NCBI GenBank assembly: GCA_002353295.1
Contig: DEJG01000014.1
Location: 60,040-124,039 of the forward strand
From: Prevotella sp. UBA2754
GTDB taxonomy: Bacteria > Bacteroidota > Bacteroidia > Bacteroidales > Bacteroidaceae
Reading direction: 5' to 3'
Length of the DNA stretch: 64,000 bases
Below, one piece after another: positions 25,206-34,501 of this stretch. Position 1 is the first letter of the stretch. Every line of letters begins with the position of its first letter. The position numbers and the translations under genes were made by a program. The notes below the pieces were generated by a model. The model was given only the letters and a program-made list of their open reading frames with translations, searched no databases and was not told the DNA's origin.

Positions 25206-25894
25206 AAAAGATTACAATAGCAATTGACGGCCACTCGTCATGTGGCAAAAGTACAATGGCCAAAGATTTGGCACGTGAAGTAGGATATGTATATGTCGAT
25301 ACTGGTGCTATGTATCGCAGTGTGACGCTATTTGCCTTGCGCAACGGATTGTTTACAAAAGATAGTATCAACGAAGACGAACTGCGTCGCAGAATGTCTG
25401 AAATCAACATTTCATTTAAGTTCAATCCCGAGACAGGCCGCCCAGACACCTATCTGAACGGAGAACTGGTGGAGAGTGAGATCCGTTCGATGGAGGTCAG
25501 CAATAAGGTGAGTCCCATAGCCACCCTCGGTTTTGTACGCGAGGCCATGGTGGCTCTGCAACAGCAGATGGGTAAGGACAAAGGTGTCGTAATGGATGGC
25601 CGCGACATCGGCACAACAGTATTCCCTGATGCAGAACTGAAAGTTTTTGTCACAGCATCTGCCGAAGTACGCGCCCAGCGTCGCTATGATGAGTTAAAGG
25701 CAAAAGGTATGGAAGCTGACTTCGATGAGATTCTCAAGAATGTTCAGGAACGCGACTACATCGATTCACATCGTGACGTGTCGCCACTGCGCAAGGCTGA
25801 CGACGCCATCGAACTTGACAATTCGAACATGACGATTCCAGAACAGAAGCAATGGTTGCTGGATCGTTTCCATGAAGCCGTCAAGAAATTATAA
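25202..25894 (+). CDS. cmk: Cytidylate kinase
   Basis: 230 residues. The P-loop GHSSCGKSTMAKDLA is followed by YVDTGAMYRSVTLFAL, DGRDIGTTVFPDAELKVFVTAS, the RAQRRYDEL lid and RDYIDSHRDVSPLRKADDAIELD, all typical of bacterial CMP kinase. It phosphorylates CMP and dCMP. Its start codon overlaps the porQ stop (ATGA), a coupling that suggests translational linkage. Confidence 0.97.
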   Translation: MKKITIAIDGHSSCGKSTMAKDLAREVGYVYVDTGAMYRSVTLFALRNGLFTKDSINEDELRRRMSEINISFKFNPETGRPDTYLNGELVESEIRSMEVSNKVSPIATLGFVREAMVALQQQMGKDKGVVMDGRDIGTTVFPDAELKVFVTASAEVRAQRRYDELKAKGMEADFDEILKNVQERDYIDSHRDVSPLRKADDAIELDNSNMTIPEQKQWLLDRFHEAVKKL

Positions 25895-25896
25895 AA

Positions 25897-26751
25897 CTAC
25901 ATTTGCAAAATAGCATCACGGCACTGTTCCATCAGCCATTTCGGTGTGCTGGTGGCACCACAGATGCCTACGGTCTGGATACCCTCAAGCCATTGGGGAG
26001 ATATCTCGTCGGGACCCTCAATAAGATGGCTATTGGGATTGACGCGCAGGCACTCGTTAAAGAGCACCTTGCCATTACTGCTCTTACGACCACAGACAAA
26101 GAGGATGAGGTCGTGCTTGGCAGCAAAATTTGAGATATTAGGCATGCGATTAGCCACATTACGACAGATGGTGTCGAAGCTCTTAAAGGTGGCTTCTGGC
26201 GAGATGTGCTGACGGATATATTCGATAATATGCTGAAACTCGTTGAGCGACTTGGTAGTTTGCGAATAGAGATAGATATCACGCGAGAAATCCAGTCGTT
26301 TGGCATCCTCAAAATTCTCAATAACAATAGCCTTTCCCTGTGTCTGTCCTACCAGTCCTAATACTTCCGCGTGTCCTTTTTTCCCGAATATGACGATTTG
26401 GGGCAGAAGATTGGAATCAAACTGCTTCTTGATTTTCTTCTGCAATTGCAACACTACAGGACATGTGGCATCAATGATTTCTATGTTGTTCTGACGAGCC
26501 AGTTCGTAAGTGGCAGGGGGCTCGCCATGGGCGCGGAGCAACACTTTCACATCGTGCAACTGACGCATTTCATCATGGTTGATGGTGAGGAGTCCCATCT
26601 GGCGCAGACGCTCACACTCCATACCATTATGCACAATATCGCCAAGACAATAAAGACGGTTGCCTTTGGCTAACTCTTCTTCAGCTTTCTGTATAGCAGT
26701 GGTCACCCCGAAACAGAAACCACTTCCATTGTCTATTTCGATATGGAGCAT
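25897..26751 (-). CDS. ispH: 4-hydroxy-3-methylbut-2-enyl diphosphate reductase
   Basis: 284 residues, IspH only, without a fused S1 domain. The three iron-sulfur cysteines are in GSGFCFGV (N-terminal), DATCPVV (middle) and GICGATSTP (C-terminal). Active-site segments RAHGEPPATYE and FDTICRNVANRM, and FVCGRKSSNG, are also present. It makes isopentenyl and dimethylallyl diphosphate in the non-mevalonate pathway. It overlaps meaB by 19 bases and converges on cmk with a 2-base gap. Confidence 0.96.
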   Translation of the reverse strand: MLHIEIDNGSGFCFGVTTAIQKAEEELAKGNRLYCLGDIVHNGMECERLRQMGLLTINHDEMRQLHDVKVLLRAHGEPPATYELARQNNIEIIDATCPVVLQLQKKIKKQFDSNLLPQIVIFGKKGHAEVLGLVGQTQGKAIVIENFEDAKRLDFSRDIYLYSQTTKSLNEFQHIIEYIRQHISPEATFKSFDTICRNVANRMPNISNFAAKHDLILFVCGRKSSNGKVLFNECLRVNPNSHLIEGPDEISPQWLEGIQTVGICGATSTPKWLMEQCRDAILQM

Positions 26752-27848
26752 AGGTTTTCAAAATATTTATCCAACAAGTGATGAGCAGCCATAAAACTTG
26801 TCTGCTGACCAGCCAGTACCGATTGTTCCGCCGACTCCAACTGTTCCAAAATGACAGGATTGTTATAGAAACTCATGCGTAGATTTTCGTTGATACTCTC
26901 ATACATCCAATACTTGGCCTGTTCACTGCGCCGATAGTCGAAATAACCATTCGCCTTGACAAAGTCAATATATTGATAGATCATATCCCACACCTCCTTG
27001 ATGCCAATGCCATAGAACCCACTATAACACAGTACCTTGGGCAACCATCCGCTCTCAGGCATCGGGAAGAAATGGAGCGCATTACGAAAATTGGTAGCAG
27101 CCATCTGACACTTATCGACATTCTCGCCATCACACTTATTGATCACGATACCATCACATATTTCCATAATGCCACGTTTGATACCTTGCAACTCGTCACC
27201 TGTTCCAGCCAATTGAATGAGCAGGAAGAAATCGACCATCGAATGACAAGCCGTCTCACTCTGCCCGACACCCACCGTTTCCACAAATATCTTGTCGAAA
27301 CCAGCTGCTTCACACAGAATGATGGTCTCACGCGTCTTACGTGCCACACCACCCAGCGAGCCTGCCGTTGGACTAGGGCGAATAAACGAGTCGGGGTGAA
27401 CGGAGAGTTTCTCCATGCGTGTCTTATCACCCAGAATACTGCCCTTAGAACGTTCGGAACTGGGGTCAATAGCCAGTACAGCCAGTCGCCCTCCTTTCTC
27501 CTTCAGCACATGCACGCCAAACTCATCGATACTGGTCGATTTACCAGCACCAGGCACACCACTGATGCCCACACGGATGCTATGACCACTATAGGGTAGA
27601 CACTTGTTGATGACCTCCTGCGCTTTGGATTGATGGTCAGGATTCACGCTCTCCACCAACGTGACGGCCTGCGAAAGGATGGTGACGTCGCCTTTGACAA
27701 TACCTTCCACCATTTCGGCAGCTGTCAGTTCGCGACGTTTCACACGATTACGTTTCAGGTAGGGGTTGATGATGGAGGGCTGCTCTACCCCACTGTTCAC
27801 TTGCAGTCCTGCATATTCTTCACTATTTTCTGGATGATTCATATTCAT
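26733..27848 (-). CDS. meaB: MeaB/ArgK-type P-loop GTPase (methylmalonyl-CoA mutase chaperone)
   Basis: 371 residues. Walker A is GISGVPGAGKST, followed by AVLAIDPSSERSKGSILGDKTRM, FIRPSPTAGSLGGVARKTRE and VETVGVGQSE, the switch motifs of G3E-family MeaB. It loads and protects cobalamin in methylmalonyl-CoA mutase, an enzyme central to propionate formation in Prevotella. No mutase gene lies in the window. It overlaps the DUF1573 gene by 4 bases and ispH by 19, so translational coupling is likely. Confidence 0.95.
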   Translation of the reverse strand: MNMNHPENSEEYAGLQVNSGVEQPSIINPYLKRNRVKRRELTAAEMVEGIVKGDVTILSQAVTLVESVNPDHQSKAQEVINKCLPYSGHSIRVGISGVPGAGKSTSIDEFGVHVLKEKGGRLAVLAIDPSSERSKGSILGDKTRMEKLSVHPDSFIRPSPTAGSLGGVARKTRETIILCEAAGFDKIFVETVGVGQSETACHSMVDFFLLIQLAGTGDELQGIKRGIMEICDGIVINKCDGENVDKCQMAATNFRNALHFFPMPESGWLPKVLCYSGFYGIGIKEVWDMIYQYIDFVKANGYFDYRRSEQAKYWMYESINENLRMSFYNNPVILEQLESAEQSVLAGQQTSFMAAHHLLDKYFENLCSISK

Positions 27849-28909
27849 TTGGCATTGATGGTAATGACGACTTTCGACTTATCAGGGTCGTTAGTGATCA
27901 TGAGGATACGAGGTTTGGTGCGCGCTTTCATCAATTCGTCACGCTTAGCCGTTATTTTCAGTTTCGTAGATTCTCCCGTTTGTAACGTACTCTTTCCCAA
28001 TGATATCCGGAGTCCGTCCGTAAACATCTGGAGCGACGATATAGTGAGCGGTGTGCGTCCCGTATTCGAAATCTGTATTTCGTCCTTGCGTTTTGACTTT
28101 CCGTCGAAGTTGATGTTCACCTGTTCCTTTGACAGATACATCTTAGGAGCATACTGCTTTTGAATAGCCGACATTTTGACAAATGCAGGCAACAACACCG
28201 TGGATACACCAATGAGATTCTCTTTGGTAGCCTTGTCACCTGGATTGGTTGCCAAATAGATGGAAGCCTGCGTCAAACCATAATCGCTGATTTGTTTCGA
28301 ATCGAGAGTCACCGTCATCGTACCCGAGCGCCCTGGAGCGATAACCTCAGGCACCATTGTAGCCTTGAGATAAGCAGGCATGTGCATCAGGTTAGGACGG
28401 GCCATACTCGTACCATTATTATATATATGTATCTGCTGAACGGGCATTTCTCCCTTGTTGACGTCGTCGAACTCCAGTTCATTCATATCTATCCTCAACT
28501 GTCCCATCTCAATAGGATAAGAACCGGAAAAGTCCTGCACCTCCTGCAACACCACACCTTTCATACGGATATAGATAGGTTTGGTAGTACCATTAGAAAT
28601 GATGACTGCCTGCTTGTCGAAATGTCCTAGCATTTTGGCATCATAGGTCATTTTGACCTGAAACTTATCGCCCTTTCCAATCACGGTCTTGGGATATTCT
28701 ACCACCGTACAGTAGCAATCAGGAGCCACCTGCTCTATCTTCAGGCGGCTGACTCCCTTGTTGCGAAATTCGAACACGGCAGTGACGGGTTGTTGAAAAC
28801 CCGTCTTGCCTACATCGATTGTTGTTTTTTCTGCTATCAGTTTCTGAGCCGATACTGGCAGTACTGCCAACATCAGCAGTGCTAAGATACTATTTTTTGT
28901 TTTCATCAT
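27845..28909 (-). CDS. Secreted DUF1573 protein
   Basis: 354 residues from the ATG at 28909 (or 353 from 28906); the longer frame to 28981 lies inside the upstream gene and precedes the signal peptide (SILALLMLAVLPVSAQ). DUF1573 Ig-like strands are clear: FEFRNKGVSRLKIEQVAPDC with CYCTVVEYP, then GKGDKFQVKMTYDA. Two or three further ASH/MSP-like beta-domains follow. Its start overlaps the macroglobulin stop. Periplasmic, function unknown; pairing with a large macroglobulin suggests a partner or scaffold (inference). Confidence 0.8.
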   Translation of the reverse strand: MMKTKNSILALLMLAVLPVSAQKLIAEKTTIDVGKTGFQQPVTAVFEFRNKGVSRLKIEQVAPDCYCTVVEYPKTVIGKGDKFQVKMTYDAKMLGHFDKQAVIISNGTTKPIYIRMKGVVLQEVQDFSGSYPIEMGQLRIDMNELEFDDVNKGEMPVQQIHIYNNGTSMARPNLMHMPAYLKATMVPEVIAPGRSGTMTVTLDSKQISDYGLTQASIYLATNPGDKATKENLIGVSTVLLPAFVKMSAIQKQYAPKMYLSKEQVNINFDGKSKRKDEIQISNTGRTPLTISSLQMFTDGLRISLGKSTLQTGESTKLKITAKRDELMKARTKPRILMITNDPDKSKVVITINAK

Positions 28910-31900
28910 TCTGTAATTATCAATTTCGCCGACTTCGTGGTGGCACGATACTCTGGAGAGTAAGCACACTGCACGGTGCAAGTACCCGTTTCGTAAGTGC
29001 CGGCACGGTCGATGTAATAATCTGTCTCAACCACATGCTTGCCCTTAGCCAATCCGTAGAAATAGTAATTGGTAGAGAAGTCCTTGGGCGAGCAGTAGGC
29101 TCCATTGCGATAACCCGACAACTGGTGAACGGGTTCCATGCAAGCAGCACGACGGTCTAATACCTGAACGAAATCCAAGTCGCGCGACACCTCAATGAGG
29201 ATGCGCACCTTGATGCGGTCGCCTACCTTCAATGGAGCAGTTAGCGGCTGACCATTAGCCGTCCGTATTTCACGCTTCACGATGATGCCACTCTCCGACT
29301 GTTCAATATCAGACGTCTGCTGGAAGTACTGTGCATAGACAGCACCCCAAGAGGTACCTGTGGAGGTCTTGGTGGCAGTCAGCTCCTTACCCTTAGGCTC
29401 GTGGATGGCGGTCTTCACATAACCGATACCGGCTGTTGCCTGAGGCAATTCGAGTGGTGTGCCGTCGATAGCCAATACGGTAGGTTCTTGTGATGCCAAC
29501 AGGTTAGCATGGTCAAAGAGGAAGGCATAGATAGCATTCACACTACTGATGGGCGTATCCCATAGTTGTGTCCGTTTCTCCTGCAACAGCCAGCGACGCA
29601 TTTCGTCAACGGTTTGGGTATCTTCGGGAGTAGCATATTTGATAGCCTCGATGGCAGCCACCTCTGTCGGTATCTTATAGCTGTACCAAGAGTAACCGGC
29701 ACGGCGGGTGTCGTAGTAGCGTCCCATCTCTTCGGTGAAGACGGTGTATTCCTTCAGGCTCTGAACGTACTCACGAGCTGTCTGCACGTCGCCATACTGA
29801 TGGAGGATAACGGTGGTCAGTGCTTTCTCATAGATGCTCTGATTCTTGATATCCTTCTTCAACAGCGGCATCAGATAATCTCTGGCATCATCTGCTTTCT
29901 TATTTAATTTGCGCTTGGAAATAGCATTGACATACAACCACCGCAAGGCAAAGAAGGTGGGGAAGGACGGCTTGTAGCCTTTTTTCTCCCATGCTTTCAT
30001 ATCATCCACCAACTTGATGATTTCAAGATCCAAGAACGTCATGGCACGCTCCTGCAACAAGGAGGTATCTACCGATGTCTTTGTCATCACTTGCAGACGA
30101 GCCATCATTTCTGCCACACCCATGGTGATGGATTGGCTGGACGGCATTCCAGGATACCACGAGAAGCCTCCATCGCCTTGTTGCAGGTTCTCCAGCTTAC
30201 CCAAAGCGGTAGAGAGACGGTTGCTGATCATATTCTCGTCGAAGAAATCAGCCAAACGCTGTTTCTGTTCAGATTCCCTGTCGGCAGCATTCACCCAAGG
30301 TGTTTCTGCCAATATGATGTCCTTCAGCTCCTGATTCTTCTGCAAATTGCTATGCAACGAGGTTTCTGTCCCCGTTTCACGTCGCCATTGTTCAAATACA
30401 TTCTTAGCCTTGGGTGTCTGGTCGAGAATGGTCTTTGCCAACATATTGGAATAATAAGAAGCCGCCTGGTCAATGGCACTGATTTCTGAGGGCTGTCCGA
30501 GGGTTGCCAACGACTGCACCATCAGCCAAGCAGGATTATTGGTGTACTCTACGGTCAGCTTCTGTTGGGTAGTTCCTGCAGGAATCAAACTGGTCAGGTC
30601 AATGGTCTTCACACCGGGCTCATGCTGGGTGAATGGTACTGTCTTAGTGACGCGCTCCTTATCAGGCAGAATGGGCACATAATGCTGTTCGCCATCCGAG
30701 AAGGTCTCACCCTCGGCAGTCATACGGCATATCAGCAGCGAGTACTGGTCGGAGGGCTGATAGTCGAAGGTAACATGTCCCGTCTTTCCTGCTTCTACAG
30801 CAAAGGATTGCTGAGCAGAATAAACTACCTTTTCCGTCTCGGGGTCTATCATTTCCAACACAGCAGTACCACTCTGTGGCTGTTCGCTGATATTAAAGAT
30901 ACGGGCAGACAACTGTGCCTGGTCGCCCATACGGATGAAGCGAGGCATATTGGGTTGCAGCATCACATCTTTCTGAGCCACCGTCTCACCACTCAGTGTT
31001 CCCGCATGGATATCGGTGGTATGTGCTACACTCATAAAGCGCCAGGTGGTAAGGCTCTCAGGCAGCGTGAACTTCAAGATAACTTCTCCGTTCTTATCCG
31101 CCTGCAGTGCGGGGTAGAAGAAAGCTGTCTCCTGCATATTTTCACGCAACTGCACTGACTCCTCTTCCTGGGGCTCCTTCTCTTTAAGAGGAGCGGCTTC
31201 ATCGGCAACTTCCTCTTTGGCCTCAGCAGATTCCTCCATTGCCATTGATTTTTCCATAGGAACAGCCATTGCCATGCTTTCCACCGCGCCATCTTCAACG
31301 GCATTGGCCCGCATCAACACCCGTCCTCTGCCTGCATAGCCATAACCAATGATATAGGTACGCTCCGGATAACTGCTATGGTCGAAATGACTGAACCTGA
31401 ACTGAGGAACAGAGAGTGTCTTGACCTTCTGGGAACCATTGGTTGACGTACCACCGAATCCCATCGTTGTCCAAGAGGTATAAGGATAGGAAACAAACAT
31501 ATTCGGATAGAGTCCCCAATAGTGACTTTCCAACTGGTCGAGACTCTTATCATAGAGGACGGCCATCAACTGGGCATCGGCAGGTTTTCCGTTCTTATCC
31601 TTGATGCTCAGTCGCCATTCCTCCTGCTGACCTGGTTTCAGACGGTCGCGGAAGGTCTCCCACTTCAGCTTCAGCGACTTGTCAGGCAATGGGCGGCGGA
31701 TGGTTTCTGTATGATGGTAACAAACACCGTTCTTCACCCAGGCAAAGGTAATCAGCAGACCATTTGTATATGACTCTTTATAAGTAAACTTCCGGTTATA
31801 CAGCGACTGGCTCTCGCGGATGAATCCTTCCTCCAGTACGGTCTTACCGGAGATAATCTCGTAAGCTATATACAAATCGGGGTCGGAAGAACCTACTTGT

Positions 31901-34425
31901 ACGGTGACCGGTTTGCCGTCAGCAGGGAAACTGCTATCGCTGATATAGAACCAGTCTTTGGTCTCCATGGCAGGTTTCTTATCCTCCAAACTGAACACCA
32001 CAAACTTCATGTCGATAGAATCGCCTTCACAAGCGGCCTCTAAGCGGTGTCTGCCACTGGTTAAATCCTTACTCAGGACATCGATTGGGGTATTGGCGGC
32101 ACACTCCTTCCAAACGCCTTCGTCAATACAATAACGAACAGTACCCTCAATCTCGTTACCAGCCGCATTACGGCGATAGAAAGTAACGGGTTTGATTTCG
32201 TCTATACGGATACGCTGGGGAACATTGCAGGAGAGTGATGTCGGCTTGGTTCCTAAGGACATACTCTGCGAACCGCTATGGGTTTCGCCTGCCTGATCGG
32301 TGACATTTGCCACCACCTGGAATGTATAGAACATCGGACGGTCGCCAACTCCTTCCGGCAGAATCATCGGCATCTTCACGTCAAACGAACCATCGTCTTT
32401 CGTCACCGTCTCGCCCGAGAAAATATCATCCGAATCATTGTGAGTGCCCAGATAGCCACTGCCCCAGTACCATGAATAGCTCAACCACCAGTAGGCTATC
32501 TTACGACGCACCGTGTATTGCACTTTGGCTTCCTGCACGGGCACCCCTGCATAGCTCATGGCTTTACCCTGAATTGTCAGCGTGTCGCCGGCTTTATACA
32601 GTTCTTTATATTCAGAGAATGAAAGTTCGAAAGTAGGACGCTTGTATTCCTCTACACGGAAACTTTCCGAAGCACCATTCAAACGCAATGTAAAATTACC
32701 GTTTCTCACGCCTGTAGGCAATGTAAACGAGGCAGAACACTTTCCGAAGCGGTCGGTAGTGAGCCGTTGCTCGGCTATGACCTTATAATTGGCATCGCGC
32801 AACTGAGCTGTCACTTCTTTACCTTCCACGGTGCTCAGTTCCGTATAATTCTCCCTGGCATAGATAATGGCTGCCATATGGACGGTCTGTCCTGGACGGT
32901 AGATAGCCCTGTCTGTGTAAATGCGGGTGTACTCCTTGCGACTCTTGTCGTCGTTAAAGGAGTAGCCGGCACTGCCACTGGTACTCGGACAGGCTATGTC
33001 ATCGTTCGTTGATACAAAGATATTATGCCAGCTGTTATTTTCAAAATGGTGACTGACTTCACCTTTGGCATTCGTCGTCAGGTTCAGTTGATTCTTTTTA
33101 TCATCAGATCTGGACATGTATATTTTCACATTGGCTCCACTTACAGGCTGACCCGTTTCTGAATTGACTACGATGTAACGGACGGTACCACTGGAAGGAC
33201 CAACGGCCATGAGTCTCAAATCAGTCACATAATAGAACACACGATGAACGCCCGTGCCAGGGTCGGTGGAGAACTCCAGCACATAGACACCGTACGGAAG
33301 ACCTATCAGCGGAATAGAATCGGAGAAATGGGTATATTCCTCGTAGAAAGGGAAGTCGCGCTTTTGGAATGCCTCTTTCACCTCAACGGCACCTGCCATT
33401 ATTTTATCCAAGTCCTTCTGATAATTCAGGCTATAGTCATGGTTACCTTTCAACTTGGTGCGATAGACCTTCATACTGAGTGAAGACAGATGGCGCAAGC
33501 CTGTCAGCTCTATCATCTGAGACTTCTGTGAAGGTTGTACTCGCGAAGGTATCTCGGCAATGAACTTGGAGGAAATCAGCAGACTCCTGCTATTCTTCAG
33601 TTGGGCTATTCTTTTCCAGTTGCCCCACTTCTGTATAGCTTCATCCAAGTATGCCATCTTCTCAGCCGGTGTCGCTTTGGTATGACTGTCCATATAACTA
33701 TAGCGCTCCAAAGCTATTTCACCTGCCTCGTCAACATCACGATATTCCTGAATCAGCGAATCCAGGCGTGCTATATATTTGCTTCCCGCCAGTTTCTCTA
33801 CACCTGACTTCGGTTCCTGCTTGAGTATTTCCAAAGCTGTCAGACAGGCAGCACGCCTGTTTCCTGCTTTCCGATAGTAGTCGTGCATCAACTGCCAGGC
33901 ATCAAACTCCATACCGATGATATGCAGGATGTCATGTCCATAGATTTCACTGTCGTCGGCTGTTTCTACAAAAGGCACATACTGATCCGTCTTGGCTTTA
34001 GCCAAAGCCTTGGGCGACGCAAGCGCCGTTTGGCGATACTGAGCCAGCAGTTCTTCCCTGTTTTCAGAAAGCTGCGGATTATCGACATAGACACGATAAA
34101 GGATAGTGGCATAAACCGCCTTCAGCACCACATCCTTAGCCTGCTGTTCTTGCTGTGCCAAGCGCTCCACGGCAGGAGCCAGCGAATCGGGGGCTATCTC
34201 TGCCTGCATCTTAGAACGATAGAGAGTTGCTTTCAACAACATTCCATAGTCCTTCCCCTTAGCGGCTTTCTGCTCAATAGCCGTCAGATGGGTAATCATG
34301 GTCTTAGGAAGATCTTTCTTTTCAGCTTCCTTTACTTTGTCCCACAACTCGTTGTAACTTTGTCCAAACATCCACATAGGCATGAATATTAACACTGCAA
34401 TAATGGTTAGAGCTTTCTGTCTCAT
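28906..34425 (-). CDS. Large bacterial alpha-2-macroglobulin family protein without thioester
   Basis: 1839 residues with a signal peptide (~1-21). After a helical ~300-residue N-terminal region come macroglobulin domains: MG2-like YTDRAIYRPGQTVHMAAI, MG-type FTLPTGVRNGNFTLRLNG, the A2M domain FYPALQADKNGEVILKFTLPE followed by TTWRFMSVAHT, and an alpha/alpha-toroid (ISAIDQAASYYSNMLA onward). Where thioester forms have CxEQ, this protein has QPSEISAIDQ, so no thioester. An Ala/Glu/Met-rich insert (~1040-1095) precedes the A2M domain. Bacterial macroglobulins trap or block proteases in the periplasm. Its promoter at 34456-34486 likely drives DUF1573, meaB and ispH too. Confidence 0.88.
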   Translation of the reverse strand: MRQKALTIIAVLIFMPMWMFGQSYNELWDKVKEAEKKDLPKTMITHLTAIEQKAAKGKDYGMLLKATLYRSKMQAEIAPDSLAPAVERLAQQEQQAKDVVLKAVYATILYRVYVDNPQLSENREELLAQYRQTALASPKALAKAKTDQYVPFVETADDSEIYGHDILHIIGMEFDAWQLMHDYYRKAGNRRAACLTALEILKQEPKSGVEKLAGSKYIARLDSLIQEYRDVDEAGEIALERYSYMDSHTKATPAEKMAYLDEAIQKWGNWKRIAQLKNSRSLLISSKFIAEIPSRVQPSQKSQMIELTGLRHLSSLSMKVYRTKLKGNHDYSLNYQKDLDKIMAGAVEVKEAFQKRDFPFYEEYTHFSDSIPLIGLPYGVYVLEFSTDPGTGVHRVFYYVTDLRLMAVGPSSGTVRYIVVNSETGQPVSGANVKIYMSRSDDKKNQLNLTTNAKGEVSHHFENNSWHNIFVSTNDDIACPSTSGSAGYSFNDDKSRKEYTRIYTDRAIYRPGQTVHMAAIIYARENYTELSTVEGKEVTAQLRDANYKVIAEQRLTTDRFGKCSASFTLPTGVRNGNFTLRLNGASESFRVEEYKRPTFELSFSEYKELYKAGDTLTIQGKAMSYAGVPVQEAKVQYTVRRKIAYWWLSYSWYWGSGYLGTHNDSDDIFSGETVTKDDGSFDVKMPMILPEGVGDRPMFYTFQVVANVTDQAGETHSGSQSMSLGTKPTSLSCNVPQRIRIDEIKPVTFYRRNAAGNEIEGTVRYCIDEGVWKECAANTPIDVLSKDLTSGRHRLEAACEGDSIDMKFVVFSLEDKKPAMETKDWFYISDSSFPADGKPVTVQVGSSDPDLYIAYEIISGKTVLEEGFIRESQSLYNRKFTYKESYTNGLLITFAWVKNGVCYHHTETIRRPLPDKSLKLKWETFRDRLKPGQQEEWRLSIKDKNGKPADAQLMAVLYDKSLDQLESHYWGLYPNMFVSYPYTSWTTMGFGGTSTNGSQKVKTLSVPQFRFSHFDHSSYPERTYIIGYGYAGRGRVLMRANAVEDGAVESMAMAVPMEKSMAMEESAEAKEEVADEAAPLKEKEPQEEESVQLRENMQETAFFYPALQADKNGEVILKFTLPESLTTWRFMSVAHTTDIHAGTLSGETVAQKDVMLQPNMPRFIRMGDQAQLSARIFNISEQPQSGTAVLEMIDPETEKVVYSAQQSFAVEAGKTGHVTFDYQPSDQYSLLICRMTAEGETFSDGEQHYVPILPDKERVTKTVPFTQHEPGVKTIDLTSLIPAGTTQQKLTVEYTNNPAWLMVQSLATLGQPSEISAIDQAASYYSNMLAKTILDQTPKAKNVFEQWRRETGTETSLHSNLQKNQELKDIILAETPWVNAADRESEQKQRLADFFDENMISNRLSTALGKLENLQQGDGGFSWYPGMPSSQSITMGVAEMMARLQVMTKTSVDTSLLQERAMTFLDLEIIKLVDDMKAWEKKGYKPSFPTFFALRWLYVNAISKRKLNKKADDARDYLMPLLKKDIKNQSIYEKALTTVILHQYGDVQTAREYVQSLKEYTVFTEEMGRYYDTRRAGYSWYSYKIPTEVAAIEAIKYATPEDTQTVDEMRRWLLQEKRTQLWDTPISSVNAIYAFLFDHANLLASQEPTVLAIDGTPLELPQATAGIGYVKTAIHEPKGKELTATKTSTGTSWGAVYAQYFQQTSDIEQSESGIIVKREIRTANGQPLTAPLKVGDRIKVRILIEVSRDLDFVQVLDRRAACMEPVHQLSGYRNGAYCSPKDFSTNYYFYGLAKGKHVVETDYYIDRAGTYETGTCTVQCAYSPEYRATTKSAKLIITE

Positions 34426-34455
34426 ATCGCATTCATTTTAAAGTTTACCAATATG

Positions 34456-34486
34456 CAAAGGTAAAAGAAATATACTGAACAACCAA
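34456..34486 (-). promoter_or_regulatory. Promoter of the macroglobulin-DUF1573-meaB-ispH run
   Basis: Minus strand TTG (34486-34484), 20-base spacer, TACCTTTG (34463-34456); about 30 bases before the ATG at 34425. Confidence 0.6.
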
Positions 34487-34501
34487 GTCCTTTAACAGGA
34501 T

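Noticed and set aside
28906..28981. Longer start for the DUF1573 protein
   Set aside because: The added residues overlap the macroglobulin gene and would place a 24-residue polar stretch before the signal peptide.
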